Shown piece by piece: positions 35,518 to 42,771 of a DNA stretch of 64,000 nt (its first letter is position 1; every line of letters begins with the position of its first letter). A model generated the notes under the pieces. The model ran no database searches, was not told where the DNA came from, and saw nothing but the letters and a program-made list of their open reading frames with translations. The DNA is from Actinacidiphila oryziradicis. GTDB lineage: Bacteria > Actinomycetota > Actinomycetes > Streptomycetales > Streptomycetaceae. The stretch lies in NCBI RefSeq assembly GCF_005047355.1, contig NZ_SUMC01000005.1:124001-188000 (forward strand). The letters run 5' to 3'. The translations under genes and the position numbers were made by a program.

Positions 35518-35611
35518 TTCGGGTCACCTCCCATGGGTGTTGGCTGGTGCTGGTAATGGCGGGCTCTCAGCCGGTCGGGCTGAAAGCCCCCGCCCTAGGC
35601 GGGGGATCCCG
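35284..35611 (-). ncRNA. Putative omega-RNA (HEARO-type guide RNA) of IscB
   Basis: IscB genes are preceded by a structured guide RNA whose 5' end carries a guide read from the flanking DNA. Here the minus strand from the element edge holds two stable hairpins: CCCCCGCC/GGCGGGGG (35587-35605) and TCAGCC-GGTCG-GGCTGA (35567-35583). The region then continues to the start of the PLMP domain. The extent is uncertain: the RNA may stop near 35517 or overlap the N-terminal extension of the ORF. The guide would come from the last codons of psuK (about 35612-35630). Confidence 0.5.
35587..35605. repeat. Terminal hairpin of the IscB element, 5' (left-end type)
   Basis: CCCCCGCC-CTA-GGCGGGGG, an 8-bp perfect stem, lies 6 bp inside the junction with psuK. 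Confidence 0.75.
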
Positions 35612-36736
35612 TTACGTCTGGCTCCGGGTGGGGTCGTTCAGCGCGTCCTCGACGAGGCGCGAGGTCAGGTCGGGGCGCACCGTCGCCGCGCTGGCGACGG
35701 TCAGTCCGGCGGCGGCATGGCCGTACCGGGCCGCGTCCACGGGATCGCTGCCGGTCAGCAGCGCGTGCACGAACGCGCCGAGCATCGCGTCGCCCGCGCC
35801 GGTGACGTCACGGACGTCGGCGGGCGGCGCGGTGAGGAACGTATGGCCTTCATTGACAGTGCTCAACAGGCTGCCGCGCCCGCCGAGCCGCACCCATGCG
35901 TGCTGGACGCCTCGTTCGTGCAGGACCGCGGCGGCTTGGACCACGTCCTTCTCGGCCCGGCCGACCGGGCGGCCGATGATCGCCTCCAACTCCTCCAGGT
36001 TCGGAGTGATGGCGAATATCGGCCGCTCGCTCGTGAGCAGCGGAGCCAGGAGCGCGGCCTTGGGTACGCTCACCGGGTCGATGACAGTCGGGACATCAGC
36101 GGCGTGTGCTATTTCCGTCGCGTATGCCAGCACCTCTGCCGAGAGGTTGCCGTCGAGCACCAGCAGGCTCGCGTTCGCGATGAGTTCCCGGCCGTGGTCC
36201 AGGTCCTGGGGCGCCAGGCCGTCCGTGGCGGCCATGTCCGCGATGGCCACGACCATGTCCCCGTCGGCGTCGAGAACGGCGGTATATGTGCCGGTCGGAT
36301 GTGCGCTGCGGTGCACATGGTCGATCCGTACCCCCGCCGCCTGGGTGTCGCTCAGTAGCCGCTCGCCCGCCGCGTCGTGCCCGACCGCCGCGATGAGGTG
36401 GGTCGGGGTGCCCAGCCGCGCCAGATTCTCCGCGATATTGCGTCCGACCCCGCCGGGGGCGGTATTCGACCGGCCCGGGTTGCTCGTACGGTGCTGGAGC
36501 GGCGCGAGACTGCGGACCTTGATGTCGACGTTCGCCCCGCCGATGACCACGACCGCGTTCTCCTGGCGCAGGATGTAGCCGCGTCCCAGGATGGCGCCCT
36601 TCTTGCCCAGATTCGACAGATGGACGTTGACGGCCGCGCGGGTGCTCCCGAGAGCGTCGGCGATCGCCTGCGGCCCGGCGAGCGGGTCGCGGCGCAGGAG
36701 CGTGATGATTTCGCGTTCCCGTTGGGTCAACATCAT
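35612..36736 (-). CDS. psuK: Pseudouridine kinase, PfkB family with N-terminal helix-turn-helix
   Basis: A 374-aa protein. Residues 1-55 form a winged helix (LTQREREIITLLRRDPLAGP, then STRAAVNVHLSNLGKKG). The rest is a PfkB sugar kinase with VVVIGGANVDIKV, APGGVGRNIAENLARLG, and the anion-hole/catalytic motif VTGAGDAMLGAF. Phosphorylation of pseudouridine is assigned from the neighbouring psuG. The helix-turn-helix fusion suggests self-regulation. Two ATGs (36736 and 36733) lack a ribosome site, so translation may be leaderless. The TAA stop at 35612-35614 is the last host base triplet before the IscB element, so the native C-terminus may have been altered by the insertion. Confidence 0.92.
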   Translation of the reverse strand: MMLTQREREIITLLRRDPLAGPQAIADALGSTRAAVNVHLSNLGKKGAILGRGYILRQENAVVVIGGANVDIKVRSLAPLQHRTSNPGRSNTAPGGVGRNIAENLARLGTPTHLIAAVGHDAAGERLLSDTQAAGVRIDHVHRSAHPTGTYTAVLDADGDMVVAIADMAATDGLAPQDLDHGRELIANASLLVLDGNLSAEVLAYATEIAHAADVPTVIDPVSVPKAALLAPLLTSERPIFAITPNLEELEAIIGRPVGRAEKDVVQAAAVLHERGVQHAWVRLGGRGSLLSTVNEGHTFLTAPPADVRDVTGAGDAMLGAFVHALLTGSDPVDAARYGHAAAGLTVASAATVRPDLTSRLVEDALNDPTRSQT

Positions 36737-36808
36737 ACTTAGTAACCTAAAGGCTCTTTGCTCGGATAAGCAACTCTCCGATGGACGGCCGGCGGTCGGA
36801 GGTCGGCC

Positions 36809-37288
36809 TCACGCCGCCACCCGGTGGAGCCAGAACCCGGCCACGACACTCTTTCCGGCCACCGCGCGCGGCAGCACCACCCGCACATCGCACACAGCGT
36901 CCACCAACAGCAGCCCCCGGCCGTCGCCCCGCTCGGGTCGCGGACAAGAGCCGACCGGGACCTTGCCGTCGCCCGCGTCGGCGACCGCCAGCCACAGATA
37001 GCCGTCCGCGCGCCACAACGTCATCTCGACGACGCCGTCCTCGCCGCCCGGCTGCCGCCCGTACCGCACAGCATTCGTGACCAGCTCCGACGCCACCAGG
37101 GCCAACCCCTCCCCCAGGTCCGGCCGCCGCTGCCGCCACGGCACGAGCTGCGGCAGTGCCGCCGCGACCCGACGGCGGGCTTTCCCGGCCGAGACGTCCT
37201 CAGCGGGCAGCGTCCAGCTGTGGGGCACAGCGGGGATGACGGGGGTGAAGGGGGGCGGGCACTGCGCGTGATAGGCGTTCGCGGACAT
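36809..37288 (-). CDS. HATPase (RsbW-like anti-sigma factor) family protein
   Basis: A 159-aa GHKL ATP-binding domain of the serine-kinase/anti-sigma type. The N-box is LALVASELVTNAVRYG, the G1 region is LAVADAGDG and the G2 region is GDGRGLLLVDAVCD. It is divergent from the XRE/DUF397 pair at 37510, the arrangement known in Streptomyces from whiJ/abaA-like loci that influence development and antibiotic production. A sigma or DUF397 partner is inferred. There is no STAS anti-anti-sigma gene beside it. Confidence 0.9.
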   Translation of the reverse strand: MSANAYHAQCPPPFTPVIPAVPHSWTLPAEDVSAGKARRRVAAALPQLVPWRQRRPDLGEGLALVASELVTNAVRYGRQPGGEDGVVEMTLWRADGYLWLAVADAGDGKVPVGSCPRPERGDGRGLLLVDAVCDVRVVLPRAVAGKSVVAGFWLHRVAA

Positions 37289-37509
37289 GAGGGGCCTCCT
37301 GCCTCTTGTCGTGGGGTCATTGCGGGGTGAAAGGGCACGCTCGCGTGCGGCCGCTTGAGTGTCGCGCTGTGTGAGAAGCGCAGCACTGAGCGTAGGACAT
37401 ACCGGAGCACGGTTCTACCGAATCGGCGGAACCCTGAACTTCGCAGACCTCGTTGGACCGTTCTGCACGATCCGGGCAGACTGACCACAAGCCATCAGAA
37501 GAGGGAGTC

Positions 37510-38361
37510 ATGCCGCCAAGGAGTACGCCCACAGCGCGGCAGCAGCGCCTGGGCGCCGAACTGCGCAAACTGCGCGAGCAGTCGGGAATGTCCACCCAGC
37601 AGGCCGCCGCACTCCTGGGTGTCAACCGCACCCGTATTCCGAACATCGAGGCAGGCCGTTTCCCCATCAGCGCCGACCGGGTACGGACCCTTGCCTGCAA
37701 CTATGGTTGCCCGGACAGCGAGCTGGTCGACCTGCTCACAGCCATGGCCCAAGAGCGCGAGACAGGATGGTGGGAGCAGTACCGAGGCCTCCTTCCCGCC
37801 GGCCTACTGGACCTCGCGGAGCTCGAACACCACTCCACCCAGCTGGTCGTCGCGGTAACCGCGCATCTCCCCGGCCTGTTCCAGACGGAGGACCACGCGC
37901 GAGCCCTCCACGCCCAAGCCGATCCTCCCCTACCTGAGCAGGATTTCGAGGCCAGAGTCGAACTCCGCCTCAGCCGCCAAGCCATCTTCGAGCGCGCCAC
38001 TCCCACGCCTATCACCGCCGTTATCCACGAGGCAGCCCTGCGCATGCAGTTCGGTGGCCGCAAGGTGGCGCGTGCCCAGCTTGAACACATCGTGAGCCAG
38101 AGCGAACGCGACAATACGACAGTCCGCGTAATCCCCTTCGAGGCGGGGGCCTTCCCCGGCGCTGGGCAGTCCATCACTTACGCAGCCGCCGCAGTAACGC
38201 AGCTGGACACCGTACAGCTCGATTCAGCCCACGGAATCCTCTTCATAGACGCAGACATGCAAATCCGCCGATACCGAGGCCTCCTGGACCGTATGGGACG
38301 CCTGGCCCTCGCCCCTGAGAAGTCACGCGACTTCATCCGCGCCGTCGCCCAGCAACTCTGA
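37510..38361 (+). CDS. XRE-family helix-turn-helix regulator with DUF5753 domain
   Basis: A 283-aa protein. The helix-turn-helix lies at about residues 10-70 (LRKLREQSGMSTQQAAALLG, then NRTRIPNIEAGRFPIS). The DUF5753 domain follows, with LPGLFQTEDHARAL, AVIHEAALRMQFGG, and RVIPFEAGAFPGAGQSITY. ATG 37510 has GAGGGAG upstream. It is one of the many paralogous WhiJ-like regulators of Streptomyces and is normally paired with the small DUF397 protein encoded 12 bp downstream. Confidence 0.95.
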   Translation: MPPRSTPTARQQRLGAELRKLREQSGMSTQQAAALLGVNRTRIPNIEAGRFPISADRVRTLACNYGCPDSELVDLLTAMAQERETGWWEQYRGLLPAGLLDLAELEHHSTQLVVAVTAHLPGLFQTEDHARALHAQADPPLPEQDFEARVELRLSRQAIFERATPTPITAVIHEAALRMQFGGRKVARAQLEHIVSQSERDNTTVRVIPFEAGAFPGAGQSITYAAAAVTQLDTVQLDSAHGILFIDADMQIRRYRGLLDRMGRLALAPEKSRDFIRAVAQQL

Positions 38362-38373
38362 AAGGGAATCAGC

Positions 38374-38562
38374 ATGCCCGACATCCACTGGGACCCCCCG
38401 TTCTGCAGCGAAGGCGCAAACTGCTTCCGGCTCGGCACGGACGGCCTCGGCAACGCGTACATAGGCCGTACCGACACCGACGACTACATCACCGACACCC
38501 GCGAAGCCCTCGGGGCCCTCATCACCGCCATCAAGAACGGCGCCGCCGACCACCTCTTGTGA
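38374..38562 (+). CDS. DUF397-like small protein
   Basis: A 62-aa protein, MPDIHWDPPFCSEGANCFRL and so on, with a CxxxxxNCF segment, GNAYIGRTDTDDYITDT and a C-terminal helix ALGALITAIKNG. It has the size and layout of DUF397 proteins that follow XRE/DUF5753 regulators, though it departs from the usual SSYSxxxxxCVEVA core. GAAAGGGA lies before ATG 38374. It may antagonise the regulator. The 276 bp after it hold no recognised feature. Confidence 0.8.
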   Translation: MPDIHWDPPFCSEGANCFRLGTDGLGNAYIGRTDTDDYITDTREALGALITAIKNGAADHLL

Positions 38563-38838
38563 TACCGGCGCCCGTCGGCGGAAAGCGGCCCGCCGACCCT
38601 GAGTTTTCTCACGCCAAGAACCTCGCACTTACCGCTGACCGGCCTCACGCACCGGCCAGGGCGTGATCAACATGCAGCTGGTTCGCGTTCGGCGCATGCT
38701 GAAGGTTGTTGGAGGTCCCCACATCGCGCCGCGTCGCCCGCGCGACCGTGAGCCGCGTCAGGCCCGGCGGGGACAGCGGTCGTGGCTCAGACCCCCGATC
38801 GCCGCGCGGGTCGTGCGTCCTCGCAGGATGGGAGAATC

Positions 38839-39441
38839 ATGACGAATCCCAGTCCGTCCCGTTCGCGCTTTTCGGTGCGTTTGAACGCCGCTCGCGACTG
38901 GCCGTTGCTGGCCGCTGGAGCGACAGCGTTGCTGAGCTTCATCATGCTTTTCGTGCCGTGGGTATCCGGCTTCGTCACCCTGAATGCCTTCGGGAGGAAC
39001 ATGCAGATCACCGGGCCGGCCCTGATTATCGTGATGGTCCTGGCGGTAATCCTGTTGATCTACTGCGCACTGGTGGTGGATCGCCCGAGGTACGCCACCT
39101 TCGCCTTGATACCGGCAGCGTGTCTCCTGACCATCTATATCATCAAGATCGGTGACGTGTCCGACCTGATCGACCAGAGTGGGCCGGGGGGCGCTCTGTC
39201 CGTCGGGGTCGGATTGTGGCTCGGCTTCGTATTCGCACTGGCAACCGTGTGCTTCCTGGCCCTGACGCCGATATTGGATCGTGTCCCCAGCGAGGGCCGG
39301 GGCCGAGCGCATACCGGCCCGGAAGCAGGCGGCACTTCATCAGGGGCCGCCGGGTTCCAGTCGGAAGTAGGCACCGAGGAACCTCGGACTCCCAAGTATC
39401 CGTGGGAGCCTCCGAAGGCTCCGCCATCTCAGAGCGCATAG
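38839..39441 (+). CDS. Four-helix membrane protein of unknown function
   Basis: A 200-aa protein. Four hydrophobic segments are visible: LLAAGATALLSFIMLFVPWV, PALIIVMVLAVILLIYCALV, TFALIPAACLLTIYIIKI, and GLWLGFVFALATVCFLALTP. A hydrophilic Pro/Glu-rich tail follows (TPKYPWEPPKAPPSQSA). ATG 38839 follows GGGAGAATC. Not recognised beyond being a typical actinobacterial small membrane protein. No partner is suggested by the context. Confidence 0.75.
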   Translation: MTNPSPSRSRFSVRLNAARDWPLLAAGATALLSFIMLFVPWVSGFVTLNAFGRNMQITGPALIIVMVLAVILLIYCALVVDRPRYATFALIPAACLLTIYIIKIGDVSDLIDQSGPGGALSVGVGLWLGFVFALATVCFLALTPILDRVPSEGRGRAHTGPEAGGTSSGAAGFQSEVGTEEPRTPKYPWEPPKAPPSQSA

Positions 39442-39561
39442 GGCAGTCGATCCGACTCACCGCCGCCCCCACTCGTCGGTCCACCGGGGAAGAGAGCTGT
39501 TCCGATAGGTTACGCGCTCAGTGTAGGATTCCTCCGCCCGCCCAGGAGAGGAATACTTACA

Positions 39562-39897
39562 ATGGCTCAGCGGATAGTCACACTCTTTACGGACGACATC
39601 ACCGGGGAAGAGGGGGCGGACATTTCGACCCATACCTTCGAGGTGGACGGTGTCGGTTACGAAATTGACCTCGGAGCCGACAACTACCAGGAGCTCCTTG
39701 ACGCGCTCGGTCCCTACCTCAGCGCAGGTCGAAAGACCGGGTCTGTGAAGGGCGCCCAGTCCAGGCGTGCGCAGTCGGTCAGTAACGGTCCGGACGCCGG
39801 GAAGGTCCGTGAGTGGGCCAGGTCCCAGGGTATTGAGGTCAGCCCGCGCGGACGTGTGCCCAGGAATGTGCTGGACAAGTACTCCGCCGCCCACTGA
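39562..39897 (+). CDS. lsr2: Lsr2-like nucleoid-associated protein
   Basis: A 111-aa H-NS-like silencer. The N-terminal oligomerisation domain begins MAQRIVTLFTDDITGEEGAD. The C-terminal DNA-binding domain contains VREWARSQGIEVSPRGRVP with the minor-groove RGR. Lsr2 binds AT-rich, often horizontally acquired DNA and represses it. In Streptomyces it silences secondary-metabolite genes. A short Lys-poor linker separates the domains. AGGAGAGGAAT precedes the start. Streptomyces usually have a second paralogue elsewhere, so this may be the accessory copy. Confidence 0.95.
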   Translation: MAQRIVTLFTDDITGEEGADISTHTFEVDGVGYEIDLGADNYQELLDALGPYLSAGRKTGSVKGAQSRRAQSVSNGPDAGKVREWARSQGIEVSPRGRVPRNVLDKYSAAH

Positions 39898-39913
39898 AGG
39901 GACGGCAGCTCGC

Positions 39914-39951
39914 AGCCCCCGGCGGCGCCTTGCGCGCAGCCGGGGGTTTTT
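39914..39951 (+). terminator. Rho-independent terminator after lsr2
   Basis: The stem CCCCCGGC(39916)...GCCGGGGG(39946) with an internal GCGC/GCGC pairing is followed directly by TTTTT. Confidence 0.88.
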
Positions 39952-40023
39952 GACGTCCTCGACCTGATCGCCCAGCCGGGAGCAGCGGCGCCGTAGGCTC
40001 GGGCGGGACGCGAGGAGGCCCTG

Positions 40024-40794
40024 GTGGTGGAAATTACGTGGTGGGGGCATGCCACGGTGACGGTGGTGGACTCGGGGGTGCGAGTGCTGACCGATCCGTT
40101 GTTCGTACGGAGGCTGGCGCATTTGCGGAGGCGCGGGGGAATGGTGCCGCCGGTGGGGGCCGGAGTGGCGGATGTGGTGGTGGTGTCGCATCTGCACTCG
40201 GATCACTTGCATGTGGGGTCATTGGGGCGGCTGGCGCCAGGGACGAAGGTGGTGCTGCCGAAGGGGGCGGTGGGGGCGGTGCGGGGATTGGGAAGGTTGA
40301 CGGGGCTGGAGTTGGTGGAGGTGGCGGCGGGGGACGAGGTGAAGGTGGGGAGGGTGAAGGTGAGGGCGGTGCCGGCGGCGCATGACGGCCGGAGGCTGCC
40401 GTTCGGGTCGCAGCGGGCGGAGGCGCTGGGGTATGTGGTGGAGGGGCAGGCCGTCACGTACTTCGCGGGCGATACGGGGTTGTTCGAGGGAATGGCGGAA
40501 GCGGTCGGGGCGTGTGATGTGGCGTTGCTGCCGGTGGGCGGCTGGGGGCCGTTTCTCGGCGAGGGGCATCTGAATCCGGCGCGGGCGGCGGAGGCGCTGG
40601 TGCGGCTGGGGCCGAGGGCCGCGGTGCCGATCCATTACGGGACGTACTGGCCGATCGGGATGGACGCGGTGCGGCCGCATGAGTTCTACGCGCCGGGCGA
40701 GGAGTTCGTACGGCTGGCGCGGGAGGTGGCGCCGGGAATAGCGGTGCACCGGTTGGAGCACGGGGAGAGCGTGCGGCTGGAGGCTGCCGGGTGA
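40024..40794 (+). CDS. MBL-fold metallo-hydrolase (UlaG/lactonase-like)
   Basis: A 256-aa metallo-beta-lactamase-fold protein. The metal motif is HLHSDHL (His56, His58, Asp60, His61), with YFAGDTGLF and PIHYGTYWP providing later ligands. It begins VEITWWGHATVTV, as in the UlaG-like group. The GTG at 40024 (or 40027) follows GAGGAGG. It overlaps the DedA-type gene by GTGA and is probably co-transcribed with it. Substrate is unknown. Confidence 0.92.
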   Translation: MVEITWWGHATVTVVDSGVRVLTDPLFVRRLAHLRRRGGMVPPVGAGVADVVVVSHLHSDHLHVGSLGRLAPGTKVVLPKGAVGAVRGLGRLTGLELVEVAAGDEVKVGRVKVRAVPAAHDGRRLPFGSQRAEALGYVVEGQAVTYFAGDTGLFEGMAEAVGACDVALLPVGGWGPFLGEGHLNPARAAEALVRLGPRAAVPIHYGTYWPIGMDAVRPHEFYAPGEEFVRLAREVAPGIAVHRLEHGESVRLEAAG

Positions 40795-41417
40795 TTCGGT
40801 TCCTGGCGGAGCAGGCGTCGACGGACCCGGATTCCACGCGTCAGGTGGTGGGGTATCCGACGCTGTTCGTTCTGGTGGTGCTTGGCTCGCTGGTCCCGGT
40901 GGTGCCGACGGGGGCGTTGGTGAGCGGGGCGGCGGTTGTGGCGTTTCACCAGTCGGACCCACCGTTTTCACTCGCATTGGTATTCGGCGTGGCGTCACTG
41001 GCGGCGTTCATCGGGGATGTGGGGCTGTACTGGCTGGGGTACCGGGGGGTGCGGTCCAAGAATGGTTCGCGGTGGCTGGAGCAGTTGCGGACGCGGGCGG
41101 AGCCGGAGCGGCTGAAGGCGGCGCAGCGGAAGCTGGATGAGCACGGGGTGACGGTGCTGGTGCTGTCTCGGCTGGTGCCGGCCGGACGGATACCGGTGAT
41201 GCTGGCGTGTCTGCTGGCGGAGATGCCGTTGCGGCGTTTCATACGGGGGGATATGCCGGCCTGCCTGGCGTGGGCGGCGGCGTATCAGCTGGTCGGGATT
41301 CTGGGCGGGTCGCTGTTCCCCGAGCCCTGGGAGGGGGTGGCGCTGGCGGTGGGGCTGACGCTGCTCATCTCCGTAACGCCGCAGATAGTCAAGCGGGTGC
41401 GCCGGGAACGAGTGTGA
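40791..41417 (+). CDS. DedA/SNARE-associated family membrane protein
   Basis: A 208-aa integral membrane protein of the DedA (VTT) family, linked to polyprenyl- or phospholipid flipping and membrane homeostasis. The family region ALVFGVASLAAFIGDVGLYW and the conserved RLVPAGRIPVMLACLLAEMP segment with Gly/Arg are seen, with about five hydrophobic segments. The GTG 40791 start overlaps the previous stop. It overlaps the convergent aminotransferase-like gene by 29 bp at its 3' end. Confidence 0.9.
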   Translation: MIRFLAEQASTDPDSTRQVVGYPTLFVLVVLGSLVPVVPTGALVSGAAVVAFHQSDPPFSLALVFGVASLAAFIGDVGLYWLGYRGVRSKNGSRWLEQLRTRAEPERLKAAQRKLDEHGVTVLVLSRLVPAGRIPVMLACLLAEMPLRRFIRGDMPACLAWAAAYQLVGILGGSLFPEPWEGVALAVGLTLLISVTPQIVKRVRRERV

Positions 41418-42588
41418 GAGCGGCGGCGAGATCCGCCAAAGCGGCTGCCACGTGCGGGAGTGCGAGCGGCTCGGGGGACTCCAGGGCGGCGCGGCGCTCG
41501 CCGTCGGTGACGCCGTGCAGGGGGCCGGTGTCGATGCGGACGCGCGGGGCGGCGGGGTCGTCGCCGAACCGGTGACCGCCAAGGACAGGGCGGCCGAGCC
41601 GGGCAGTGAGATCCCGTTCGAGGGCGGCGGCGGAAGCGGCCCGGCCGGTGTGGAGCGGACCGAAGTCGGCGTAGAGGTGGAAGCCGGCCTCGGGCGGCAG
41701 GCACAGGGCGCCGGTGGTGGTGACGATGCGGTGCGCGGCGGCGGTGACGGTGGCGTGCAGGCGGGTGGCTGCGGCGAGGAAATCGCGTACGTCGTCCGGC
41801 TCGGCGAGGGCGTAGCTGACGGCCGGGGCGACCGGGGCTGGGAGTACGGAGCGCAACTCGGCGCAGGCGAGCAGCGTACGGGCGGCCAGGTCGGACAGCT
41901 CGGCGCCGGGGAAGCGGGCGAGGGCGACGGGCCGGCCGGAAGGGACGAGGCCGGCGGCGAGGTCGGTGAGGACGACGACGCGGTCGGGGAGCATTTCGGC
42001 CGGGCTGAGCAGGACGGTGTGGTGGCCGTCGTGGACGGTGTCGTAGTAGCTCTCGTCGGAGACGATGAGCAGGCCCGCGCCGGCCGCCGCCTCGCAGACC
42101 TCGTGCAGCAGCTCGGGCGGGGTGACGGTGCCCGTCGGGTCGTCGGCGGCCGACAGAACCAGGACCCGGGGGTCGGCGCCCTCCTCCCGTGCCCTGGTGA
42201 CGGTTTCGAGCAGCGCGAACGGGTCCGGGGCGCCGCCGCCCTCCGCCGGGGTCCGGACCGTGAGCACCCGGCGTCCCAGCAACCGGGCCCCGGACGAGTG
42301 CCACGCGGCGGCCGGACGCGTGACCACGGCGTCCCCGCCGGTCACCGCGAGCAGCGCCACCAGCAGCGGCTCCGCGCCGGGCCCGGCCAGGACCTGCCCC
42401 GGGTCCGTCGGCAGGCCGCGCCGCTCCCAGTACCCGGCGGCGGCCGCACGGAGCTCCGGGCCGCCCCCGACGGGTTCGTGCGGGGCGTCGGCCGTGAGAT
42501 GCGCCGCCCAGTACGGGGGCACGGGCAGGCCGGGATCGGGCCGGAGGTCGTACAGAGGGCCGGGCCGGCGGGGGTCGAACAGGGGCAT
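41389..42588 (-). CDS. Class I/II aminotransferase-like protein lacking the PLP lysine
   Basis: A 399-aa fold-type I aminotransferase relative. Retained are ELRAAAAGYWERRGL, VLAGPGAEPLLVALL, and IVSDESYYD (Asp178). At the place of the SFSK/SLSK lysine motif the sequence is VVVLTDLAAGLVPSGRPVALARF, so Ala212 replaces the Schiff-base lysine. The NPTG motif reads DDPTG. It therefore may not be a working aminotransferase. It could be a pseudoenzyme, or a domain with another chemistry. Codon use is normal and there is no frameshift, so it seems to be maintained. Convergent overlap of 29 bp with the DedA gene. Confidence 0.8.
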   Translation of the reverse strand: MPLFDPRRPGPLYDLRPDPGLPVPPYWAAHLTADAPHEPVGGGPELRAAAAGYWERRGLPTDPGQVLAGPGAEPLLVALLAVTGGDAVVTRPAAAWHSSGARLLGRRVLTVRTPAEGGGAPDPFALLETVTRAREEGADPRVLVLSAADDPTGTVTPPELLHEVCEAAAGAGLLIVSDESYYDTVHDGHHTVLLSPAEMLPDRVVVLTDLAAGLVPSGRPVALARFPGAELSDLAARTLLACAELRSVLPAPVAPAVSYALAEPDDVRDFLAAATRLHATVTAAAHRIVTTTGALCLPPEAGFHLYADFGPLHTGRAASAAALERDLTARLGRPVLGGHRFGDDPAAPRVRIDTGPLHGVTDGERRAALESPEPLALPHVAAALADLAAALTLVPGAPA

Positions 42589-42771
42589 CCAGTCACCTTG
42601 GCATCCCGCGGGGCGCCGGGAGGGTCCGACACAGGGTGCGGGGCGGGGGAAGCCGCACGGTCACAGGGCGCCGGGGCGGCGGTGGCAAGCCGGTGCCGCG
42701 CGGGCGGGCGGCTGGGCCGTTCGGGGGTGCGGGGCGGTATCAGGGTGCGCGAGGCGGGTAGCTGCAGACGC

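Larger units (their letters stand above)
33885..35611 (-). mobile_element. IscB element (IS200/IS605-like, non-autonomous) inserted between psuK and psuG
   Basis: About 1.73 kb bounded by GC hairpins (33889-33908 and 35587-35605), each preceded, reading inward, by a GGATAC/GGGATC block. It carries only an iscB gene and a putative omega-RNA. No tnpA (Y1 transposase) gene is inside, so mobility would depend on one elsewhere. Host genes on both sides are intact: psuK ends exactly at the right edge and the psuG ribosome site lies just outside the left edge. The ends are placed by eye and may shift by a few bases. Confidence 0.75.

Noticed and set aside
41452..42771. 440-codon upstream extension of the PAP2-DAGK frame
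   Set aside because: Lies antisense to the aminotransferase-like gene and has no PAP2 content. Start set at ATG 42772.
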